The notes under the pieces are model-generated. The model was not told where the DNA came from and searched no databases. It saw only the letters and a program-made list of their open reading frames with translations. Below are positions 23,861 through 33,715 of a DNA stretch of 64,000 nt, one piece after another (the first letter of the stretch is position 1; each line of letters begins with the position of its first letter). The DNA comes from Neolentinus lepideus HHB14362 ss-1. Lineage: Eukaryota; Basidiomycota; Agaricomycetes; Gloeophyllales; Gloeophyllaceae. The stretch lies in contig KV425593.1 in the NCBI GenBank assembly GCA_001632425.1, positions 45,860-109,859 on the forward strand, written 5' to 3'. Both the position numbers and the translations under genes were made by a program.

Positions 23861-24892
23861 TGGACGCTAGATGACAGAAGAATCCGTATCTAGTTGGACA
23901 GCGTCTTTATGGAAAGTAGCCGACGTTGATAGATAACATCAAGTAGGATACTATCCGGATCCGAAGGCGGAACTGTCTACAGATGCCTAAGCAACAATCC
24001 GTCGAGTTGCTGAGACAAACACACCTCGATAATTGAGCTGACTTTATCTGAGCTCCCTGCACGTCGCCGGGACGTGTCTCGTCAAGAAACTCGTAGAAAG
24101 ATATATGGTAGAATAGAAAGGACTCGACTCACCAGTCCTCGGAAAGTCGAAGTAGCATGACACACATCATCTGACCGTTTCCTTCAGATCAATCAATGTC
24201 TGACCAGTGGAAACAACGGTATGGTTTCGGAGCACCGCCTTTCCCCCAACGACCGCGCAGTCGGATACCTGTTCCTAGATGGTACAGCGTTTATATTCAA
24301 GTGCAGGCGGTAGTACCCGCGAAGGCATTCAGAAGTCTGGCCGGCAATGTTCGTCTGAATACGACGGCCCAGACCCTACTTCTGTATGCCCTCGCACGTT
24401 CCCTTCCCTGTCATCAAACTTGATGCTGATGAATTCCATCATTCCGAAATAATCTATGCCGGTCACTATGCATGTCACATCGTAGCTGTGGCAATCAGTT
24501 CCGCCCTCAAAGATTAATCCAAAACACCAAGTGAAGACTCTCACATGAAACTGAACAACACAACAGCACCCAGTTTTCCGAGTCTTAAGCTCACTGCGCC
24601 CGCACCTCTTTTCACTCATTTACAAATTATGTTGCATCGCATCCTCATGCCGTGGCATCCTGGGTTTTAGAAGGATAACTAATGACAGAACAATGAAAGT
24701 ATGCCGATGAATTCAAGATGACGGTCAGTTCATAAGCGCTGTGGCGTGGCTGCAGCCACACCGTGGGTAGGCGAGGTATCCTGTTTCCCACAGTACGCGA
24801 CGCGCGTACTCATAGTGGAATGTATCAGAATAGCAGCAGCACTGGTACTCGTCATCCATTCCTACTTATTATCTCCTAGCAATCCTTTAACC
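23861..24892. other. Upstream region of the mucin-like gene and of PUP2
   Basis: One kb with no confident gene. It probably contains the missing first exon or exons of the mucin-like gene: a good donor (GTGAGTCG) occurs on the minus strand near 24135. The stretch also includes the PUP2 promoter. Confidence 0.4.
24746..24759. promoter_or_regulatory. 14-bp perfect palindrome upstream of PUP2
   Basis: GTGGCTGCAGCCAC reads the same on both strands and lies about 135 bp before the proteasome alpha5 start codon. A dimeric factor could bind it, but no known site is claimed. Confidence 0.3.
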
Positions 24893-25931
24893 ATGTTCTT
24901 GACGCGTTCTGAGTATGGTATGTATGATACACAGTACTGCTTGGTCTAGAATATTCAGAGTCGCCCGTAGATCGCGGTGTTAACACGTTCTCACCGGAGG
25001 GACGCTTATTCCAAGGTATACTACCATACCCTTGGGTTAAGCCAGGACTTACGGTGCACTGTTAGTCGAGTATGCTATCGAGGCAATCAAAGTGCGTTGT
25101 TATCCTCATTCGCTATCCGAAACTACACTCAAAAGCCTCACAGCTAGGTTCCACAACAGTCGGCGTACGGACCCCAGAAGGCGTCGTCCTCGGCGTCGAA
25201 AAGCGCGTCCAATCACCCCTCCTAGAATCCGCCTCAATCGAGAAGATTATGGAGATTGACACCCACCTTGGCTGCGCGATGTCCGGTCTTACCGCCGATG
25301 CCCGGACCATGATCGACCACGCGCGAGTAACAGCCCAGAATCACTCCTTCACCTACAACGAGCAGATCAAGGTCGAGAGCGCGACGCAGGCTGTGTGCGA
25401 TCTTGCGTTACGGTTTGGCGAGAGTGTGCACGAGGAGGAGGCAATGATGAGTCGGCCATTTGGAGTTGCACTGCTGATTGCGGGGATTGATGAACTGGGG
25501 CCACAACTGTGAGTATTTCAGGTGCCTGTCACTGAGTGAATGTTCTTGACTAGTCCTTGAGGTTCCATACTGACCCGTCGGGCACTTTCATGCGATATGA
25601 GGCCAAGGCGATCGGCTCGGGTTCCGAGGCGGCACAGAGCGAACTGCAAGACAAATGGCACAAGGTAGCTCCGCGGTCGTCTATTATCACAAAGCACTTA
25701 ACCGCTCTGCATTTATAGCAAATGACGCTACGGGAAGCAGAAATATTGACATTACGGGTACTGAAGCAAGTCATGGAGGAGAAGCTAGACCACCACAATG
25801 TCCAGTTGGCGCAGGTACGTTTTCCTTGACCTTCTCTGTGGCTAGAAGTGACTGTTGGGTAGGTGACTCCAGGGAAGGGCTTCGAGATTCTAGACGAAGT
25901 CAAACTAAAAGAGCTTGTCGACGACATGTAA
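24893..25931 (+). CDS. PUP2: 20S proteasome subunit alpha5
   Basis: Non-catalytic alpha-ring subunit of the 20S proteasome core. Exon 1 gives MFLTRSEY, joined through small exons to [24 protein letters not shown] and [14 protein letters not shown], the proteasome alpha signature, where an N-terminal [17 protein letters not shown] box seals the gate. It continues [59 protein letters not shown] and [13 protein letters not shown], ending KELVDDM at 25931. Length is about 246 residues, normal for alpha5. The intron before FHTDPSG uses a donor at about 25510. The start is fixed by the conserved [11 protein letters not shown] box. Typically constitutive and nuclear/cytoplasmic; no unusual feature. 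Confidence 0.95.
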
Positions 25932-26180
25932 TTGTACTATTCTGCTTTTGATGGACTAATTTCATTTGCTTTCTCGGGTCCATGTACATGCTTGTACTGC
26001 GATATGATTCATCCCTGGTGAGTCTGACTTCCGAAGCCGAGATGTGTCTGCGCAACTGTGAGCTGCTACATAACAGGTACGCATGTTCATCCTCCACGAC
26101 AGTGCCTTTCCTGGCTAATATGCCTCCTCTTATTGCTTTCGATTGACCCCGGAATACATTAATGCTGAGGCATGGTGGCG

Positions 26181-26450
26181 TAGATAGCGACACCGCCCAC
26201 GCACCTTATCTCCACGTTATCAAACCTGTCGGCGGTCTAGGTCTTGTAAGCCGGGTTGGTCGTGTATTGTAACTAACTTGACTCGCAGTCGTCAGGATAG
26301 GCACAAGAACTACTGAAGTTCTTCCTGAGCGTTGGTTTGATGTGGGATCTCGGCGGACAGCACTACGGGCACACGCTGGTGCGCTATGGCCCGCGCGTGT
26401 GTTGAATCGGGCAGACCACTGTGCTTCTCTTGATCATGCTACAGTCGACT
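26181..26450 (+). repeat. Fossil direct repeat, left copy
   Basis: Aligns by eye with 29944-30470: shared blocks are GTAGATAG, CTTATCTCCAC-like, GCGTTRGTTTGAT, a GATCTC/GGCRGACA block, ACGCTGGTGC, and CACTGTGCTTCTC versus CACCGTGCTTCTC. Heavily diverged. Same orientation as the other copy, about 3.8-4 kb away. Confidence 0.6.
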
Positions 26451-26751
26451 CTCCCAGAACCTATACCTCCCATAACCCATACTCCCTAATAACCCATAGA
26501 TTTTGGGGTCCATGGATTCGCAAATATCCTCTCCCGAACCCATACTCTGTAATAACCCACAACTTTTGGCTTCCACAGACCGCTATGGGTTAAGACAGAG
26601 TCGACTGTATTATTCACGTCGTCGGATCTTGCGTTAGAACTTGATACTGATTACCCTCCAATGCTGATCCAGGCTCTCGTGTCGCACCCGGAATCGTCGA
26701 CGCGCAGGTAACTGCGTAATCCAGCCGACAACGTTCTAGTGCTATACCACA

Positions 26752-26835
26752 AAACACATTTTGCAGTCTGTTTGTAGTCGACATTACAAGCGGACTTCAA
26801 AGCGGGCATTAAATAGTGTAGTGAAGTGTAGTGAA
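26752..26835 (-). repeat. Inverted copy of the 27.5-kb palindrome-rich segment
   Basis: This stretch matches the reverse complement of about 27515-27597, for example ACATTACAAGCGGACTT here against the complement of the segment around CCGCTTGTAGTG there. The two form an inverted pair about 700 bp apart. Confidence 0.65.
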
Positions 26836-27414
26836 CGTCAGTATTTCCACGACTTCTCGGTATCTACGTTTCTGAATGTCCCTCTCATTCATAGATCTTA
26901 TCTGATCGCGGTATTGTACTGTGCACAATAGATTTCATAGTAATAGTATTGACATTAGCTCCAGATGAGGGAGACTCCGGTCCGTAGACAGGGAGATGCT
27001 GCGTGTGCGCACAGAGCCCCATCCCGCCAACAATGCTCAGACGAGCATGAAGAAGGGGAGGATTGGAGTCTACTTGGACTCGCGGTTTGGTTGAGACTGC
27101 ACGCCTTGCGATTGGAAGTCATGCTGATGAATTGCCCCGTCAAGCTGCTATGTACGTTGAGAAGTACGGGAACGACGGTATCAAATCCTAGCAAGGATGA
27201 GCGCGCACGGTTGCAGCCTTCCGTGCGCGACGGAGGCTCGTGCAAGATAGTTCTGCTGTATCCGTATTAGCTGCAGAGCGTAGATTCGGTAATATATACG
27301 AACTTTCATACTATGGTTAAGTCAGCGTAACCTGACCTAAACCTGCCAGCGAATCTTGTTATTAGTTGAAGTCTCTAGATCAGGGTAGACTTGCGAAGTT
27401 AGCACGTAACAGTT

Positions 27415-28060
27415 TACGAGTCCTGAGTTTACGAAGGATGAGTCTTTACAGGGAAAATGAGCGCGCTGCCGAACGTAAGCATGATGGCCGAGAAGTCGTG
27501 GGATTACTTTCGGGTAGTCGTAACTACACTATTCAATGTCCGCTCCAAAGTCCGCTTGTAGTGTTAACTACAAAAAGACTACAAAATGTGTTTCGTAGTG
27601 CCTCTGATCAGTTTTCGGCCTTCCTCTCAATTTAACTGACTTATAACTCTCTGATTTTTTTAATATAAGCTTCTGATAGCATTCCACATCTCATAGAATA
27701 TTTTCTTCATTTTAGGGGCTGTTCTCCTGTTCCAATATATTATACAGTGTTCCAGCTCTTATTGACCGTGGGAATTGACTACACGAAGGATTTGAAGTCG
27801 GTGGCGCGGATGGGGATTCCNNNNNNNNNNNNNNNNNNNNNNNNNNNNNNNNNNNNNNNNNNNNNNNNNNNNNNNNNNNNNNNNNNNNNNNNNNNNNNNN
27901 NNNNNNNNNNNNNNNNNNNNNNNNNNNNNNNNNNNNNNNNNNNNNNNNNNNNNNNNNNNNNNNNNNNNNNNNNNNNNNNNTTTGTACAACCCTGGGCAGC
28001 CATCCATCCACAGGTTTATTTGTTTGTTTGTATTTTCCAAATATGAATGTCATTGATATT
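27415..28060 (+). repeat. Palindrome-rich element, copy A (interrupted by gap)
   Basis: Begins TTACGAGTCCTGAG and includes GAAGGATGAGTCT, TTGTAGTGTTAACTACAA, ACCGTGGGAA and, after the gap, TTTGTACAACC. All these landmarks recur in the same order in copy B at an offset of 1216-1226 bp before the gap and 1337 bp after it. Confidence 0.7.
27821..27980. other. Assembly gap (160 N)
   Basis: Run of N inside repeat copy A. Comparison with copy B suggests the missing DNA is nearer 270 bp than 160. Confidence 0.99.
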
Positions 28061-28630
28061 ATGGGTATGTCTCTTACCTTGTACTAGTGTACTGGCTTCA
28101 TAAGTCAAAACTATCCCCATGACATTGCCACGTACAGCAATCAAGAATACTCTGTGAAAGGAGTGCTTCCAGCCAATCAAATAGTACTATTGCTACACTT
28201 AGAGTAAAATTTCGAAAAAATGCAAGTGTTTTACAGGGTGTTTTTTGGTTCTAAAAATAGTTCAAAATACTGGAAAAATAAGGTGAATTCACAAAAAAAA
28301 ACAGAATATATTCCTGGGCACTATGAGGCTATAAATAACTATGGTGCACATCTGGGCTATGAGAAAATGGCCCACCCAAATAAATTCGGAAAAATGTGTT
28401 AAAATGCACAGAAACTCGGGGGGACAGCTGGGTGGGGGTGGACCAAAGTGGCATCACCAAAATTTGGTAGTCAGCTTCCTAATATGATAATTTCTCAATG
28501 GAAACCCATTCTGACTGCAATTGTTTGCTCTGTTTGTTTCCAGGGGTGGTTTCCCATCATTAGGTAATCAGTTTCCCAATATGGCAATTTTTGAGTGGGT
28601 GCCCATTTGGATCATAGTTGTTCCCTCTAT

Positions 28631-29678
28631 TACGAGTCCTGAGGTATGAAGGATGAGTCTGTATGCTCAAAATGAGTGGGATGCCGAATGTCAACAGCCG
28701 TGGGAACTTGCGCCAAGTAATTGGTGTTTCAAATATTTGTAGTGCTAATCACAAAGTTCAATCCCAGATTCATAGTCCATTTGTAGTGATCACTACAAAG
28801 AGACTACAAACTCATTTTGTAGTCCCATTTTTCGATATTCTCTTCCTCACTGTCTTGGAATTCCTTTGTTTCCTTCCTTCATTGCAATATAAGCTTACAC
28901 CACACATATGCATTATTTAGAATATTTCTGTATTTTTAGTGTTTTCTTTGCATTCGGGATACCCAGTGCACTCACAGAGGTATTTCTTACCGTGGGACCC
29001 GTACTACAACAACGGTTTGTAGTGGGTGGCGCGGTGGCGTGCAGCGTTGATTCCAAATGCTGGCTTCTGATTGGCCAGACACTCTTGCCCAACCTGGCTC
29101 ATTACTTAAAGGGCTTCAAGCTCTGTATAATCTTAGCTTGTAATTGTCTACTGACTTTACTAGTCAGTTCATTGAGTGAGCATGGGATACCAGCAAGAGA
29201 ATGACGTAACAGCATGAAAGTCCCGCATGATTTTATGCACCATTTACGTCATTGGTCACCAATAGCTAGTATTTCCACTGAGAAAAATCGGAAAAATTGC
29301 TAAAAATGTCAGAAAAATTTGTACAACCTAGGGTGGCTGGTGCCCACCAATTTGTTTGTTTGCTTGTTTGTTATACCTTCCAAATATGGTAATTTTTGAT
29401 GAGGACCTTTGTTTGGTGTTGGGTCCTGCTACTTTCAGATGGTAATATCCACACAATGGTGTTACAAGACTTGATCTCATGTAGAGGTGAATCAATGGCT
29501 ACAGCAGAATTGTCGGGACTTTCCATACCACATTATAATTAATCACCAGCAAAAAGATGGATTAAAATGGATTAAAATGGGATTAAAAATCCATTTTAGA
29601 CCAATTTTCAACTATAATGAATGGCATAAATTTCTGGCAATATGTTCAGAAATGCAATGAGTGACTTCAGGACTCGTA
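28631..29678 (+). mobile_element. Palindrome-rich element, copy B; probable decayed MITE
   Basis: The left end TACGAGTCCTGA (28631-28642) is matched by its reverse complement TCAGGACTCGTA at 29667-29678, a short terminal inverted repeat; outer TA on both sides may be the target site. Inside is the perfect 18-bp palindrome TTGTAGTGATCACTACAA followed by further TTTGTAGTC-like half sites. No transposase is visible, so it is non-autonomous or decayed. Confidence 0.55.
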
Positions 29679-29943
29679 CCCATGCCATGCAGAGCAGTGG
29701 CCCTCTTGCCCAAGTTATTAGCTTGACATGACCAGAGTGCTGATTGAGCGGTTCACAAGCTGAGCTAAGTAAACGCAGGTTAGACTACACGGCATAGGGT
29801 AGCATACCTGCAGTACTAGCGGAACTACTCTTGAGTTGAAGGGGAACTTCTGCTTGTGTGTATGTTTTTCAGTCTCTTATTCGCTTCAAGGGCTCAGGGT
29901 CAAAGCCTCCACAGCATGAGGCGAGTGAACCGCATGGTGTTGT

Positions 29944-30470
29944 GTAGATAGTAGTGTTAAGTACCGTCCATGCATCCTATCTCCACTTCATTAAGCCTGT
30001 TAGTGGTCCGGACGTGCATGTCCTATCAGACAAGCATGAAGCATCGCGGGTACGCTTTGTCAAATGCATCCGAGCCGGTCCGTCTATATTACTCATGTTC
30101 GGGCACTCATTTAGCTTATAATCCTCCGAGTCATCTGGAGCATCTTCCTTGTTCCTGGTAAAGAAAGGAGAGGCCTAGGTGTTGGCGTATCAGTGCACTT
30201 CACACTTACCAGTTATACGACGTACGTCCTTGTTGAGAGTTAAACCTATTCCAACCTTTCATTCCTGCTCTTCTTGTCTTTGTTCCGTATATATCCTCCT
30301 TCCAGCATCATATATCCAGGTTCCAGAGCGTTAGTTTGATGATAGAAGTTCAACGAGATCTCCCGCAGTGATCGGCAGACATCATTACGAGGCATACGCT
30401 GGTGCACGATGGGCCCGGGCATATGTTGGTTTGCCGTTCGGGAAAATCACCGTGCTTCTCATGATCCTGG
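29944..30470 (+). repeat. Fossil direct repeat, right copy
   Basis: Partner of 26181-26450. The two copies bracket the palindrome-rich elements, so they may be remnants of long terminal repeats or of an old segmental duplication. No coding frame is preserved. Confidence 0.55.
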
Positions 30471-30930
30471 GATGCGGGCGTCTCCGATGCTCCCGGTGTG
30501 TTCGCAAACGTAAGCTTCCGAGATGCGGGAAGACATATGGAGAGCGCCCGGAGAATCGCTGTAGGTTCTGTCAGGTCGTCTGCTGACATACGTTGAGCTG
30601 GGCCCGTTATCTTGACATAGGAGCGTCGGTGTCTGCTCGGGCCGTCGTTTCCTGCGAGTCTGTGTCTCTGTGTTGAATGGAACGTCCGACGAGCGCATGC
30701 ATATGATGCTCGGCGGTAGCGAGTAGGGGACATACCACACTCGGTAGTTGGGAGACCCTATACGACGACTTAGCTTGTGACGAATTTGGTTTCTTTGCAC
30801 TTCGCCTTTCGAGTATTCGGGAACTCGGACCAGTGGAAATGATCCTCTCTGTAACACGTTGTACAAACGCGGGTACCGAGCACCAGATGTTACATTTTCA
30901 AGCCGCAATTCTTCCGATTTACACGTTAAT

Positions 30931-31571
30931 TTACTTCAAACTGGATGGATGAAAGCGGGATTAGCACAAAGGGATCGCTATAGACGGTACCTGTGACGCA
31001 CCTAGCAATGCATTCGATCTCGAAGAGGACATCCTTGGGCAAGCGCGCTACCTCGACGCAGGAGCGCGCAGGCTTGTGACCGCCAAAAAAGTCAGCGTAG
31101 ATCCTGTTGACGGTGGCAAAGTCACCCATATTCTTCAGGAACACCTGCGCACGCAGCAAGCAATTATTAATTAACCCCAGACAAGCTTCGTAGAAAACGA
31201 GCACCCGCGCGGACGATTGCTTACCGTGGTCTTGACGATCTTGCCAATCTCACTACCACTAGCCTCGACAACGCCTTTCAAGTTCTTCAGGGCCTGCTTC
31301 GCCTGCTCCTCGATCCCGCCTGGCACAACATCTCCGGTCGCGGGGTCAAATGGGACGCATCCCGACACGAAGACGAGGTCGCCGAGTTTGATGCCTTGGG
31401 AATACGGTCCGATGGCTGCGGGGGCGTCTGGCAAAGGCAGTTAGCTAGCTGTCGGCGCTACAGCGTGTTCTTCATGGAAAAGAGGATGGTGTTTCATCGT
31501 GGTACTAGCGGAATGTGATATTTACTTTGGGTGGATACGATAGATAGAGAGGGGTGCGTGCTGGTAGACAT
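30931..31571 (-). CDS. RidA/YjgF/MMF1-family enamine/imine deaminase
   Basis: Small trimeric protein that hydrolyses reactive enamine/imine intermediates made by PLP enzymes; the fungal members are cytosolic or mitochondrial. The start at 31571 reads [15 protein letters not shown], then across an intron [33 protein letters not shown], a [11 protein letters not shown] segment, [31 protein letters not shown] and FEIECIA. The GPYSQ, VSG, RSCV and IECIA motifs include the conserved arginine and the C-terminal Glu of the active site. If a final intron (AG|GTGCG to CATCCAG|) is spliced, the protein ends IECIASLK at 30931; if it is retained, translation adds about 24 residues and ends near 30926. 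Spliced length is about 130 residues, normal for the family. Confidence 0.9.
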
Positions 31572-33715
31572 GTTTCTCCTTATGGCGGTGGGCGTTGCGC
31601 TAGGCTGCGTCGGGCGAGTGTATAGGTTTCTAGAAACAGCGTAGGTGGATACAGGGTGCACGTTCCGAGTCGGCGATTGAGGGACTCGAACCCGGAGCTT
31701 GGGCACTCGGGCCAGCATCAATAGTAAACGTGGACGCAGATAACTAAGATGTCTCTACGTGACTTGTTAGTATTGTGGGCACCTTCCTAGCCAAGTGTTA
31801 CTGTTCTACATTTATCTCGTTTGTACGTACGCATTGGTAGTACGCGAATCTTATCACGGAACACTGGAATACGAGTTCCTGAGCGGCGGTTGCATGCCAT
31901 AAGTCCGCTAATTTGAGAAATCGCGATTGAAAGAGGACCCCGAGGGAAAAGTAGTAGACAACTCAGCCTTCTATACTTCACCAAAAAGATTCGGACCTTA
32001 GAAATTCACTGGGACACACATACTGTGCAGGTGGAACAAGGGCGTATGCAAATGGACGACAGGAAACATTCGGCCTCGGCCATGGACAACGAGGACTAAG
32101 TGATGAAGACGATCCATCTGGAATAGTGGATCCTGCTCCTTCAATATGTTTCTAGCCCACCCAATTCGTACAAGAAAGAAAGTAGACGTTGACGCGTTGA
32201 CGTACGACTTGGTGTTTTGTCCGACAGATCCGGTCCCCGTGTGACATGCTGTGACACAACTTTTGCAAAACTACCTTACATCCCGGCATTTTCATTCACC
32301 TCTTACGCTTGAGCTTAAAATGCGAAGGAATGACAGAGAGGTGCAGTAGACGGTATTACACAATGCCATCTCAAGGCTTCTGGAAATATTGCCAGAGCGC
32401 CAGTGCTAAATATGATTGTGCAGATTTTCCGCGAAACGAAGCTTGCCTGAGTCAGACTACATTGATTTGTAAAAACGACCGTCCAATCCATCAACAAAAG
32501 ATGAAACATACTGCACGATTGACGTCATTCCGCTTGTGTGCTGAACAAATTGCTGTGACTCAGTCTCTCCCAGGCAGGTCTTTTACCATAATAGGATCAA
32601 GAAATCTCCATTCGGCCACTGTGGCGGAATCCCAACGGGCGACCAATTCCCATTTTGCGGCGGATGCGTGTATTAACAATCTTGTCTTATCATGGACTGC
32701 TGAGGGCTTGTGCTCAGCCAGGCAACCAGCGTGTGCATACCGTAAGGCGGGCACATTTCGACAGGTCACCCGACGGGCGCCTGGAGCGCTTTGCCTACAT
32801 TTTGAAGAGGAGATTACATATAGGGCGCTATATCTGAGTTCCTGCAGCACTGGGATTTCCACGGGTGTCACCGAAGGCAAATCTCTGAACATCTCTGAAC
32901 TCAAAAGTGCTTCTGGACTACAAGCTTGGAACCTTCCTCCGGCACGGCGTGAAAGCGGGCACCCTCTTTTGTCCGGCGCTCACATGCGCCCGTACCAAGT
33001 CAATTCAGAGAAAATCGCAAGAATACATGCTCCGCGAGCTGGATGACAGAGTGCGGTCAATGGAGAGATCGCCTTGAAGCGATCAGGACACCGAATCACG
33101 ATACTGCGGGGATTGACCTCACGAGTCGCGGTGAGCGCTCAGAGCCATTTCGGGAGTTTATCAGGTCTTCTACCGCGTCGCCTTGTTCCTGATACGTCGG
33201 AACCGCCTTTAGTTTGGGTGCGAAGAGATGCATGAACTAGAGTGCACGTGGAGTCATTAATGTGCCGACGGAAGCTTTCATTTATCGAACGCCTGGAGGG
33301 GGTATACGTGAGAGCGCGCTAGCAAGTGTGGCAGCTGTACTTTGCATGCACAGCAACTTTGCTTTAGCTGGTCCGTGATGAAATCAGAGAGAGAGGTTGC
33401 CTGGTGACGGTACCTGAGTTTATTGCCTTTATTTACCACGACGGGCTTCGGTCGGGAATAGCCGAGAGTCCGGCTACTTGATTGGTCCCAGTATGGAAAG
33501 CCTTCGTCGGCGCAGAATGGACGTCAAGTCTTCGTAGAGACCGCTTTCTGGAGGGAACGTTCTCTTCAGCCAGGCGTCCTATCCTCGCTCTACTGCTTGC
33601 CTTGTTTCCACTTTTTCTGTTCTTTTTGTCGTCGTCGTCGTTCACAGTATTCATCCTGGCGCTTCCAAATACCTTCTCGCGTTCCTCGTATCCGCCTCGG
33701 TTCCACGATGCTAAT
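31572..33715. other. Intergenic, two kb
   Basis: The longest open frame (32309-33046, + strand, 245 codons) shows no motif I recognise, has unbiased composition and overlaps an equally open minus-strand frame, so I do not call it a gene. A perfect CRE-type TGACGTCA occurs at 32520-32527. The final 230 bp are the promoter and leader of the G-alpha gene. Confidence 0.5.

Larger units (their letters stand above)
25932..30930. other. Five-kb gene-free zone of decayed repeats with assembly gap 2
   Basis: No gene recognised. It contains two related direct fossil repeats (about 26181 and 29944), an inverted pair (about 26752 and 27515), two copies of a palindrome-rich element (27415 and 28631), a two-copy 63-bp repeat near 26474-26600, and T-rich low-complexity DNA. 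It looks like a nested transposon relic. Confidence 0.7.

Noticed and set aside
30459..30908. Minus-strand open frame of 149 codons
   Set aside because: Overlaps the fossil repeat at 29944-30470 and has no family features.
31681..31693. tRNA B-box-like sequence (minus strand GGGTTCGAGTCCC)
   Set aside because: The T-stem does not pair fully and no acceptor stem or anticodon arm can be placed at the right distance; it is at best a relic.
32309..33046. Plus-strand open frame of 245 codons
   Set aside because: No recognisable motif, a competing open frame on the other strand and no intron signals; long enough to note but not to call.
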